NCBI GenBank assembly: GCA_024114885.1
Contig: CP099427.1
Location: 1,550,001-1,614,000 of the forward strand
Direction: 5' to 3'
DNA length: 64,000 nucleotides
Source: Septoria linicola
Lineage: Eukaryota > Ascomycota > Dothideomycetes > Mycosphaerellales > Mycosphaerellaceae
In this document: in pieces, positions 51,771 to 63,149 of the stretch
Numbering within the stretch: position 1 is the first letter of the stretch
Layout of the letters: each line of letters opens with the position of its first letter
Position numbers and translations under genes: made by a program
Notes under the pieces: model-generated
What the model saw: the letters and a program-made list of their open reading frames with translations, nothing else
What the model was told of the DNA's origin: nothing
Databases searched by the model: none

Positions 51771-53871
51771 ATGCCTGCAAGCATGGTGTCCTCAGGCAGG
51801 GGCACACGCAACCGGTCTGACAAGAAGAATGAACGAGTACTTGTCTGCGAGACCAGCAGTGAGGACGGTCCAGAAAGATACGCGAGCGGGTCCGGTAGCA
51901 GTACTGGATCTATTCGAAATGGCCTCAAACGAGATCTCGGCAATCGACAACTGCAGCTCATCACGATGGGTGGTGCGATAGGAACGGCCTTGTTCCTCTC
52001 CATCGGGATCGGGCTTGCCAAGGGCGGTCCACTGAGTCTGCTAATTTCCTGGTCATTATATGCTCTCAATATGTCGTTCGTCAACAGCGCTCTGGCCGAA
52101 ATGACAGTCTTGTATCCTGTCGAAGGAGGTTTTGTGCGTTTGGCAGAGCATTTTGTTGGCCCTGATTTTGCGTTCGGGGTTGGATACAACTACGTATGCG
52201 GCACCATCGGTCCTATTCCGTACACAGCTCGCTGACGCCACCGTAGTTTTTGTATGAGCTCGTCTTGATACCCTTCGTAAGTCTAGTCGAGGGTGGGAAC
52301 ATGCAGGAGCTTGTAGCTGATTCATGTTGCAGGAGATTACAGCGCTCAATACTGTCCTGGGATACTGGTTCACGGACTACCGATATCCCTGGATTGTAGT
52401 CAGCTTGGTCATATTTTCATATGTGTTCGTCGAGTACCTCCTAAGCTGCAAGAACCCAAAGCTGATATATCTGCTAGGCTATTCAACATCATCAGTGTCA
52501 AATGGTACGGTGAATTTGAATTTTGGCTCTCCAGTGGCAAGGTATTCCTTCTGTTGCTGTTGATCTCCTTCACAGTCTTCACTATGCTGGGTGCCAATCC
52601 TGAGCGCGACATCTACGGGTTTCGATACTGGAAGGATCCAGGACCGCTCGCGACATACCGCACCAGTGGAGATCTTGGGCGTTTTGAAGGGTTTCTTGGC
52701 TCTCTGTGGTCAGCAGCATTCGCCATAGTCGGGCCTGAGTACGTCTCCAGCGTTGCTGGCGAAGCTGCACGGCCTCGAGTGAACATCAAGGCCGCTTTCA
52801 AGACTGTGTTCTGGAGATTCCTTTGCTTCTTCGTCATGTCTGCGATGTGTGTAGGCATTGTCGTAAGTTGGCTAAACCGCGATATCCCATCTCCTTCAAC
52901 ACACTGACACAACACAGATTCCTTATAATGACAAAGCGCTGGTGGAATTTGTGTTCGGCAAATCCGCGGGAGGAGGCACTGCAGCTGCCTCGCCTTATGT
53001 TATTGCGATGGACAATCTGAGAATCAATGGCTTGCCAAACCTCGTCAATGCGTTGATGCTGACAAGTGTATATTCTGCAGGCAGTATGTTCTGGCATTTT
53101 CGAAGCAACATGATACAATGCTGACTGTGCTTAGATACGTATTTCTATGTGGCATCCAGGAATCTGTACGGATTGGCCCTTGAGGGCAAAGCACCAAAAT
53201 TGTGCAAGAAGATATGGAATGGCGTAAGGAAGACCCGCCGCAAGTTTGACTAGCCACTGACAACTCCCCAGGTGCCAATCATCTGCTATGTTATTGTCAC
53301 GGTCTTCTCGTGCCTCGCGCTCCTCGGCTGTAGCAAAGGATCAGCCAAAGTTCTAGGCTATTTTACTTCGGTCATTACTGGCGGCGGCATACTCAACTAC
53401 GCTAACATGTGCGTCACTTATCTGTTCTTCTACAGAGCAGTCAAAGTGCAAGGGCTCGACAGAGAACAGTTCCCGTACCGAGGATGGTTCCAGCCATACG
53501 CGACCTGGGTGGCGCTTGTGGTTGAGGTCCTGATCATCCTCTTTGTCGGGTACACAACAGTGGTGCCGTTTGATGCCACGGGATTCTTCACGCATTATGG
53601 AATGCTGATCGTCGAGAGTGTGTTGATCGTCGGCTGGAAAGTCTGTCGTCGCACAACTCTTGTGCGAGCAGAAGATGTTGATCTGGAATGGGTGCGACCG
53701 GAGATTGATGAGTACGAGGCGAACTTGACTGGACACGACAAAGGGTTCTGGAGGGAAGTTCTTGAGTATTTCCGGTTGCGCAGAAAGGAAGACTCGCCAA
53801 CAGAAGCTGTGGCCCTGGGAACGATTCGCAGAGGCAGTGACAGCCGAGGTGAAGGAGAGGAGATGCGGTGA
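51771..53871 (+). CDS. Amino-acid permease (APC/YAT family)
   Basis: Seven exons (51771-52193, 52247-52276, 52333-52433, 52478-52862, 52918-53083, 53135-53223, 53272-53871) give 597 residues. The first membrane helix has the family motif GNRQLQLITMGGAIGTALFLSIG. Later blocks are VELFNIISVKWYGEFEFWLS, GFLGSLWSAAFAIVGPEYVS, EAARPRVNIKAAFKTVFWR and NTYFYVASRNLYGLALEGKAP, typical of fungal YAT permeases with about twelve helices. Exon 2 is only 30 nt, and the 44 bp intron 52434-52477 (gtacct..gctgat..gctag) is among the shortest here. The N-terminal 60 residues are polar and Ser-rich, probably a cytosolic regulatory tail. Uptake of amino acids at the plasma membrane is the family role; the specificity cannot be told. 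The ATG at 51783 is an alternative start. Confidence 0.9.
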
Positions 53872-54064
53872 TACCCACATAGAGAATGACGACTTACGTT
53901 ATGAGATACGAATGATGACCAGAGCCATAACCTCGAATTGTCTGCAGCCAATCTGCTATACCAGTGCTGACCCAGCAGATCGAACATGCTTAGATGCAGA
54001 ACGAGATCCGGGTGACAGAGGCATAAAAGGCAGTCGTTCTATTCATCCAGCCTGAGACTGGTGA

Positions 54065-56079
54065 TCACTTGCCAGTAGCACATTTCGTTTTAGATTTCCT
54101 CAGCGCTTGCGGCACCCATCTGGACTTTTTGGACGTCGCCTGCTCTGGCAGACTTTCCAGTGTGCTGAAGTTTGTGTGCGTAGAGACCGTGGGCGCCAAG
54201 GACATGTCTGAACGTATAGACATGGTAGAGCTGGCGCTCTGTGATATTGGAGACTCGTCACAGGCTGCCAAATTCCTGGTCGCCCTTCTCGTGAGCGGCT
54301 GAGCATCTGAACTTGCTCCATTTGCCAGCAGGAGAGATTTCACGGCCTGATGCGTACTGTCTCCTCGCATCAAAGCCATCCCCAGTGGCGTTCGACCCTG
54401 GGAATCTATCGCGTTGACATCTGCACCCCTTGCGATTAGAAGTTGCGCATCGTCAAGCAGCCCGTGCTTGGCGCAGTAGTGCAGAGCGGTCAGCCCTGCC
54501 AACCCACCACGGTTCAGCAGGTCTGAGTTGGCTTCAAGCAGAAGTTCGACACAGGCGCTGTCCTTGCGCCTAACTGCTTCATGCAATAATGTATCCCCGT
54601 CGTGTTCACTATTGGTATTGACGCGCCTATTATCCCATTGCAGGAGGAGTGCGACGATGTCCTGCCGTTGGCTTCGAATCGCCCTAAATAATGGAGTCTG
54701 TCCATGATCATCGAGAGCGTCGATATCCGCGCCGTTGGACAGCAGGAAAACCACCATGTCACGATCTGCGGCAGCAACCGCAAAGTGCAGCACGGTTTCG
54801 CCCTTCTGAGTTGTATCGTTCACTGCACCCAACCACTCTTCCTCAGCGGCATCGCGGAGTTGCCTTAGCTGACTCTCATCCGAGGCTTCTACAATCGCCC
54901 AAAGTTCAGATTTCAGGGCATCTTCGGCCATGGGCTCATCAAACCTGGGGCAAAGGTTACTGCCGGTGGTTGAAGGCCTACGATGGGTCGAGTCCAGGGT
55001 GCTGATGCTGTGTGCATGTGCTCTCCGCTGCGCGAGGAGCTCCCTGTACCGATCTGCTTCGATATCTCGGTTCGTGACTTCGTGCATTTCCATGAGCTGC
55101 TGTAGACAACCTCTAAGGCGTTTGAGGTCGTCTTCTGTCAGCCCTGAAGCATCCTGCTCAAGCTCCAACCACGTTCTTCGTGCGGTCTGAACATGCTCGT
55201 GAGCCATGTTCCAGTGATTCAGCTCTGATGTATCCTGTCGCCATCTTCTAAAGTAGAACGAAGCAAGCAGCTCGCGCTGCCGAGCAATAGCTCTAACGTT
55301 CTTGTCAGACACATCCGAACTCGCAACATGCCCATCGGAGTCCAAGTGTAACAGCTCCTCCGCTACTATAGCAATAGCGATATCCCAGCTCTTCGACTCG
55401 AAGTATGCCCGTGCTAAGTTCTCGAGCAGAAGGTCTCGGTCGGTGAAGGGCGTCCCGAACTGCTCCTGGCGCTGCTCCGAATAGGCGATTGCGCATCCAA
55501 AATCATGCTCAGCATTCGTGAAATGCAGTGCTAGGAGCGCCTGCTGCCCTCGCTCATTATAGCCTGCGATGAACGCATCTAGCTCAGCGCGATCATGCCC
55601 GCCTGAGACTTCGACTATCCTCCTCGTACGTAAAGGAGGCAACTCCAATAGCCGCTCCGCGACTGCTCGAGCAGGAATCAGCTCGTTCAAGGCCTCTTCC
55701 GCATGTATGCTATCCTGCTCGTCTGCAGGTTTAGTGTCAGAAGAATTGCCTTGTGAGTCTTCCGCAGAAACGGAGCTAGTATTCAAGCTGGGCGCTGGCG
55801 CTATTGGGACAGGACGGCTGGAATCGTCGTCCAGGGTAGTTGGCGCATTGCTCTGCTGCCGCTGCAAGATACTCGTAAGGGCACGTTCGACCTTCACGCT
55901 ATCAGGAATCTGGGCTTTGAGGGCATTGTACGCGTTGGTTGCTTGTATGCGAGACTGTCCATGACTGCTATGCTGTTAGCCAGCAGACCCTCTGCCGTAG
56001 CCTAGACAATGTAATGCCGTACACTTGATCAGTATGGATGCCTCAGGCACTTTAGCGTGCCAAGAATGTCGACACGCAT
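54065..56079 (-). CDS. TPR-like and ankyrin-repeat protein
   Basis: The main exon, 54065-55967, codes 634 residues. The N-terminal half is helical (SHGQSRIQATNAYNALKAQ, then DLLLENLARAYFESKSWDIA, resembling TPR helices). The C-terminal half has about five ankyrin repeats (GETVLHFAVAAADRDMVVFL, GQTPLFRAIRSQRQDIVALL, GDTLLHEAVRRKDSACVELL, GLTALHYCAKHGLLDDAQLL, GRTPLGMALMRGD). The tail is Ser/Lys-rich. There is no ATG in this exon before the repeats, so an upstream exon is needed. One option is ATG at 56079 with exon 56051-56079 (MRVDILGTL) and an intron to gctaac..catag at 55968. The start lies at the edge of the transposon block, so the true 5' end may be lost. Ankyrin/TPR proteins bind partners; no specific role can be given. 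Confidence 0.72.
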
Positions 56080-56105
56080 TCGCAACTCGAGGTTTCCGTA
56101 GCTAG
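56034..56105 (+). pseudogene. Truncated zinc-finger-like start at the repeat edge
   Basis: An ATG frame of 23 codons reads MDASGTLACQECRHAFATRG and stops at a TAG exactly where the sequence turns AT-rich. CxxC followed by HAF and RGF resembles the first half of a C2H2 finger. It may be the 5' remnant of a gene cut by the transposon, or chance; it overlaps the proposed first exon of the ankyrin gene on the other strand. Confidence 0.3.
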
Positions 56106-56200
56106 TTACTTCTTCTAATAACAATCAACTTATTATATTAACTAGTTATAAGCCCTCGTACTACTACTCGTAAGAGTAGCGCTATCTAGTACGATAAAAA

Positions 56201-56268
56201 GACCTCTAGTAGGCGATTTAAAGACCTCTAGTAGGCGATTTAAAAGATCTTTAATAAGGCGACTTAAA
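56201..56268. repeat. 22-23 bp tandem repeat at the left edge of the RIP block
   Basis: Three consecutive units, 56201-56222, 56223-56245 and 56246-56268. The first two share gacctctagtaggcgattta and the third is diverged; a partial fourth (gacctct) follows. Such short direct repeats occur in LTR promoter regions. Confidence 0.75.
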
Positions 56269-57799
56269 GACCTCTCGAGGCACTATATTAAGTACTATAT
56301 CTACTAATACTATTCCTTCTATCGGCTTTAAGCTAAAGGGGTTAGAGAATTAGATCTAATAGGAAGATTTAATTAAATTAGCGCTCTAGAGCGCGAAACT
56401 ACTCTACTATATTAATAGATTACGTACTAGTAAGGTAAAGGCCTACCTATATACCGTGCTTAGTACCTTCGGTATAAAAGTAAGGTAGTAGTTCGTTTCT
56501 AAGATAGTAATATTTACTCTACTTAATTAATTTAATATCCTATAGTCCTAGTATAAGGCTCTTAGTCCTAGAGCTACTATTTTAAGCTCGTTACTACTAT
56601 TTAATTAACGTATTATAAGACTATTACTATCCGAACAGGTCTTGTTCTATAGCGACTACTCTTATACCTACCTAGGAGGTTAGTATTAGGGTAGTTATTA
56701 TCTATTAATAGAGTCGAAGATAGAGCTATCTCTTCTCTCTTATACTAGAACTAGAAGCGCGGAGGGTAGATAGTAGCCTTAAAGCGAGAACTAATATACT
56801 ATAAATATTAATAAGAGGCCTAAAGGAGCCTACGTAAGAGGCGACTTAAAGAGCTATAATAATATAGAAGCCTCTAGAATATAGATATCGCTCTAACTCG
56901 GAAAAGTTATAAACCTCTAGTACCTCTTAGTATAGATCTATTTAGTAATTATCGTATAGATAGTAAGGCGACTTACTATATTAGAGATTTACTTAGAGTC
57001 TCTATACCTATAATAGTCTTCGATTAGACCCCGGTTTAGTATAAAAACGCTCTCGTTCGGATAGCGTAGAAGCTATAGGATAGGTCGGACCTGTCTAGGT
57101 AATCTCGTATCTCCTAGTATATAGATCGCTTAGAATAAGCCCTAGTATAGCGTTAGACACTAATCGTTTAGCTAAGGACACTAATTACGTCTAAGGCCCT
57201 AGACCTAGTATATAGTATAGGCTAACGTAATATTATACTACTATAGTTATATAGCGAATTATCTAAATAAGCGAGACGGACGCGCCTAGCTATAAATAGT
57301 CGAACTATACGATACGATATACCTTACTTATTAGGTATAATTAATATAGCTCTAGTATTATAAAGAAAAGTTTAACGTTTACCTTCTAATAGCTAATAAA
57401 TTTAGACTCTTATTTTTTTCTTAGTTATCGTTTTAAACGATAACTATATTTTATTTAAAAACCTTAATTAAGGAGAGTATAATATACTCTTAGAACCTAT
57501 TCGAACGACCTCTATAAGTGAATTAGTATCTACTAGCCAGCCTAAAATACTAGAGAGTAGCTTATCTAACTAGCTTAATAAGCAAATTCGAAGATTACTA
57601 GTAAAGCTACTACCTACTTTTACTTTATTCTCTCTACTAGACAACGATATATCTATAGAAGTAGAGGACTAAGAAGGTACTAACCTTAACCCTAATACTA
57701 ATATCTTTTAAAGACCGAACTTAGGAGGTAGACTATCTATAGCGTAGTTCTAGCTACTTATAGAGACTATCTAAGTAACTTAAAACTAGAAGGTAATTA

Positions 57800-58560
57800 T
57801 CGCTTAGGTTCCGCTACTACCTAGCTCGGACTAGAATCTCTTCTTTAATAGAGAGAACGTAACCGAGTATATTAAGCGTTTTAAAGTACTATATAGTAAC
57901 TACGCTATCCTACTTATTAATAATAATAAATAGCTTTATAAGAAGTTACTTACTTAGGTTACGGTTATCTAATATAGACGATACTAGCGCCTTAATAGTT
58001 TCTATAATCGAGACTACGCTAAGTTTAAAGAGTCGATTATTAAGGAATACTAAAAGTACGATAATATATATATATTTAGAAACCGCTATTATATAGAAAA
58101 CCTTTATAAGGTTAACTATAGCGAGGATAATAATCTTTTAGAGTACTTAAGGTAGTTTATACTCTACTCTAATACTATACCTACTTCGTATATAGACGAG
58201 CGTTCTCGTACTCTTCTATTTATATAAGGCCTTCTATTTCGTTTTAGTAAGAGACTCTAGGCCTATCTTAGGTTAGATCTTAATAATAGTAACTTAGATT
58301 ATAGTAAGCTCTTAAAGATAGCCTAGCGTTAGATTAATAGTAATAAGGACTTTAAATTAGAAGTATATAACGAAGGCGGTAGAGACGTCTAGTAGTTATA
58401 CGAAGTAGTAAAGAAGTCCGCCCTAAGACTAAACTCTAAGTTTAAGGCTAGAGAAACGGTAGTCTATAAAGGCCGTAAACTAGTAAGCGTCGATAATATT
58501 ACTACTAGTATATAAGACCTCGTGATTACTATAATTCGTCGACTCGAAGAAGGAGGCCTA
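57800..58560 (+). pseudogene. Gag-like remnant of the retrotransposon
   Basis: With TAG/TAA read as former Gln or Trp codons the frame gives FNRENVTEYIKRFKVLYSNY, then TLLFIQGLLFRFSKRLQAYL and further charged sequence, the pattern of a gypsy-type Gag. Many stop codons break it. It is not functional. Confidence 0.55.
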
Positions 58561-61500
58561 TAGCTACTACGCTCGTCGATAGGATAGTAGGCGAAGTCTT
58601 ACGATTACGACTATCTATATATTCTAAGTCCTATTTATAGCTAGGAGATTTCGATTAATTTAGCTACGATAGATAATAGGTTAATAATCGAGGCCTATAT
58701 AGCGATCGCTTTAAAGATTTTAGGTTATTAGATATATAGGCTCGAAGGCTATATAGCTATAAACTACGAGTACCTATAGTAGTTCGAGACTAAGGGCTTA
58801 ATATATAGAGATCTAAAGACCGGTATTATATACTATAGGACGCCTCGCCTAGGTATAGAAAAGATATAGTACTACTAGGACAAAGAACTACTAAAGCTGT
58901 TCGTATTAATAGGAGTATTAAAGTAGCGCTATAGAAAGATTAATCTTGAAAATATAGATCGTTTATTAACGCTAAGAGCGAGCTAGTAGAGGATAGCGAA
59001 TAAGGTAGCTAGTATCGATAGTCCTATTAATATTAGCTAAGTCGCTTCTATTATATACGAAGATTAGGACGATCTAATCGGCGCCTATATAGCTAGAGAT
59101 AGTGTAAAAACAAAATAGAACCTAAACCCTTCTCGTCTAGTCGAAGGATAGCTAATAGGAGTATAGAAGCGAATTACGACCTAGGCTATAGCTATAAGAA
59201 CCCGCGCTTATCGTTATCCTCGTATTAAAGAGATTAAAGATAAAAACTAGCTAGCTTCTTACCTTATAGATATAGGAGAGTTAGAGGATTCTTAAACTTA
59301 GAGACGTAATAACGATAAGATCGAGGATAAGTAGATATACGACTACCTAAACGGTCTACTAGTTCTAGTTACTCCTACGTATACTTAAAAGCGAAAGAAG
59401 GCTAAGGAGCCTCTAAAGACTAAGTATATAGATAATTACCTTCGAGCTACGTACGCTAATAATAACGCTAACGTCTTCTAGATAGATAAAATACTCGAAT
59501 CTAAGATCTAGTTAAGCTTAGTAGAGATTATTCTCTATAGCGAGTAGGCGTCGTATTTTTTATAGGGTCGTGTTCTAAACGATACAGATCTACGTAAGAA
59601 GCTTAATAAGCTCTATATAAAGAAGCGTATAAATAGAGGTAGTAGAGCTAAGATTAGCGTATATTCCTTACTATCTAAAGCCTTTAGCGAGTAGGTAGAG
59701 GAGGAGCTAATAAAAGCTGTTTTAGTAACTAATATTAAGGCCTTCTAGGCTACCGCTATAGTAATTAATATAGTGAAACCTAGGCCTACTTCCGAGCTTT
59801 ATAAGCGAATAGATAATATCCTTCTATTATTTAATAATATCTATTAGATTATTCTAAGTATCTATATACCTATAAAGTACAGACCTCGAATAATAGCTTA
59901 TAAATCTTTAATCGACGAGAGAGCTAAGTTAATAATTATACTAATCGAATACGTTCGAAAGCTTTAAATTAGTATAACCTCTCTTAGTAATATTACTATA
60001 GAAGAAGTTAGAGATAAGGTTACTTTCGTTAGGTACTACCTAGAGGTGTTAATCGATATCTTTAGCGTAAGAGTTACTATACCGTTTCTAGTCTTACCTA
60101 CGAATAGCCCGATCTTACTTAGCTAGCTGTAGATACGACGAGTACGCCTAGCTTCTAAGAACTATAATAATAGCTCTTAAGAGAGCTTAATTAGTACTCT
60201 AGACGGCTATATTATTATATTTACCGGTTTTAATAGCTATAGTAATATACGTACTATAGAACAAGTCCTAGGAAAAGCTAGAGTACTAAGGAACTAGCTC
60301 TAGTCGATAGTACGAGTTTAGTAGGAGCTCTAACACTTTTATTACGTCTAGATTCTATAGAAGTCGGTGTCTAAACTCTGACTTTCGGTAATTATTAGCT
60401 AAAGAATATAGAGTATACTATCGAGGACTCTAGATCTTATAATAGTAAGGAGTAGGGAGAGGGATTATAAGCTTTTCAAGCTTCTACTACCCTTTCCGTA
60501 TAAGGTTTAGTAGTTAGAGGTAAAAACTCTACTTAGAGAGGTTAGCTAGCGGAACGTTCTATAGTTACCTTTTTAAACGATAATTACGTTATACCTCCTA
60601 TACTATACTTCAAACTATACTAGTAGTATAGATAGATAAGCGATTAGTACTAGTATTCGTTTACGGTTACCGATAGCCCTAAACTCCTAGAGAATCAAGT
60701 CTTTAACTACCTTACGTAGTAGTTATCGTATATAAAGGTAATTTACTTTAGAGACTATTTTATAGTAGGCTTAATTAGATAAAGTACCTCTCTATAATAG
60801 TAGCTCGAACTATTAAGACAGGTTAATTATAACTAGACTTAAACATAGTATAACTATCTCGTAGTAGTAGCCGTCGAAGGTAATATTACTAAATTCAGCT
60901 AAAATAGTCGACTTAAGAAGCTTTTACTAGCTACTAGCGAAGCTAAGCTAGCTTATACTAACGAGCGAGACTTATACTAGGGTATTAGGTACGGTTTTAA
61001 AGATACTATACTAGTATCTTAATCGAGCTAGGGTTTAAATTATAGAGGCGAATACTTGATAATTACCTATAAAAAGATTAGAGAGGCGGAGCTAGCTATC
61101 TAAGAACCTAGACCCTATAACGAGGTTATTTCTAATAAAGTAGACGACGAGCTTAGCGAAGAGACGTACGTTATCTTAGCCGCTATTAATATAGTAGTAG
61201 AGAGAGCTCGTAATAAAGAAGCTACGAGGTAGCGGAAGCTAGATAACTATATTAGCGCCTATACTCTTTATAAACGAGTTACTAATAAGATTAAACTAGT
61301 AAATACCGATATTACTATAACTAATAGCTTAAACCCTAGCGGATTAAAGGACTAGCGACGGACTTATATTAAGAAGGAGGTAGCTATACTACCTAGTACT
61401 AGACCTTACGATAGTAAGTACTTAACTAAGAGGTTCTTAGCGATCGAGCCTAGATTATAGCTTACGCCTAAACGGCTTACAAAGTTTAAACCTAGTATAG

Positions 61501-61599
61501 AACTACTACTAAAGGAGCTAGATATATTATACTATATACTAAGGAACTAAGAAGCTACTTTTATATAGGACTTTACGTATTTAGGCCGAATTAATCCTA

Positions 61600-62500
61600 A
61601 TATTACTCTACTATAGAAGATTCAGACAGTTCCTTACGAGCTATAGTAGTATCTAGGCTTTAAGCTAAACCTATCGCTACAGTATATAGTAGAGGATATA
61701 CTAAGACAACGAATCTAAGCTAGAACTCTTAAGCTATACTATAGTGCCTATCGAAACCTATACTTCCTTATTAGTAAGAAGATAGAGGTAGGGAAGCCTA
61801 AGAAGTATTAGTTAATTAACGTAGCTTAGAAGTTTAATCAAGTTACTATAAGAGACTTAAACTTGCTACCCGACGCTAAGAGTTTCTCTAAGGACTTTAC
61901 TAGTTACGCGCTAGCCTCGTTAGTTAATATCTTCTCTAGATATAACTAAATTCCTCTCGATAAATTATATAGAGACCTTATAGGCTTTGACTTACTACTA
62001 GGCTTATTATAGTAGACAACGTTACTATAAGGAGCTACGAATTCTATTACCTAGTTCGTTCGTATTATTAATCAAGTGCTTATAGAGTATGTCTCGTATA
62101 AGGTATAGCCGTTCCTTAATAATATTAGTATTAAAGGACCTAAGACGAAGTACGATAGTAAAGAGGTTAAACCTAGCCTCTACTATTACGTTATTAAATA
62201 TATTATAGCTATAGACGACGTTCTCTATAATATAGAACGAGCTAATATAACTATAGCTTTTAATAAGCTATAGCTCTATTACGAATAACTAGTAATCGTT
62301 AGTTACCTTACTAGTATCGATAGTCGCTATCTAGACTTCGCGAGAGTAGCGAAGATTAAGAAATAGCCGACCCTAGAGAATTAGAAGGAGGTTCGAATCT
62401 TTTTTAGCGTAGTTATATACTACCGCGTCTAGGTTAAAGGTTTCACGATTATCCTTACTCTACTATTTAAACTCTTATAGAAGGATACCGAGTTTTAATA
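61600..62500 (+). pseudogene. Reverse transcriptase remnant
   Basis: The frame shows IRDLNLLPDAKSFSKDF, SLVNIFSRYN, then TTLLxGATNSITxFVRII (matching the TLPQGATNS block), FLNNISIKGPKTKYD in the place of the YxDD box, and later VAKIKKxPTLENxKEVRIFF. These follow the order of Ty3/gypsy RT. Several stops at former Gln/Trp codons make it dead. Confidence 0.85.
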
Positions 62501-62559
62501 GACTACTAAATACTAACTAGCTAAAGACGTCGTCTTAAAGGTACTAGTTTTAGCTCTAG

Positions 62560-63055
62560 CTCTAGTTACTCTTAACTATAGAGAAGAGGTAGGACTTATT
62601 ATCGTAGGTATAGATTCGAGTAGTAAAGGTTAGAGATATACGCTTTCCTAATATAATCGAGACGAGCTACTTCTCTACTATCTAGTTTAGTATAAGTCCG
62701 GCCTATTTAACCTAGTAGAAGTTAAGTATAATACTAGAAAGCGCGAATACCTTAGTATACTAAAGGTATTAAAGAAGCTAAAACTATAGTTGTTTAGAGT
62801 ATACTTTTAGCTAGAGATTAATATAAATACCCTTGTTTACTAGCTTAATAAGGCTACCTCTAATTTACTAAATATAGTAATAACGCGCTAGCTAGTATAG
62901 ATCTACCTCTTCGACTTTAACGTTATATATGTTCCTAGTAAGAAGTATATAGCTCTAGATTCTTTATCGAGGAAGCCTACTACGCCTAAAGATATAGAGG
63001 CTATAGAATAGGAAGAAGACGTAGATCTAATAATTAACGAGTAATTCTTTAATAC
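62560..63055 (+). pseudogene. RNase H remnant of the retrotransposon
   Basis: Readable blocks are EEVGLIIVGIDSSSKG, KYNTRKREYLSILKVLKKL, LEININTLVY and YIALDSLSRKPTTP, the usual gypsy RNase H order ending in a degenerate ADALSR-type motif. Stops occur at expected Trp/Gln sites. Confidence 0.8.
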
Positions 63056-63149
63056 CTTTTACGTTAACGCTTTCTCTATATAGGTAATTTAGAGCGAGCT
63101 ACCTATAATTAATAGAATCTACTCTTAGGAGTTAATAAATATTACTTTT

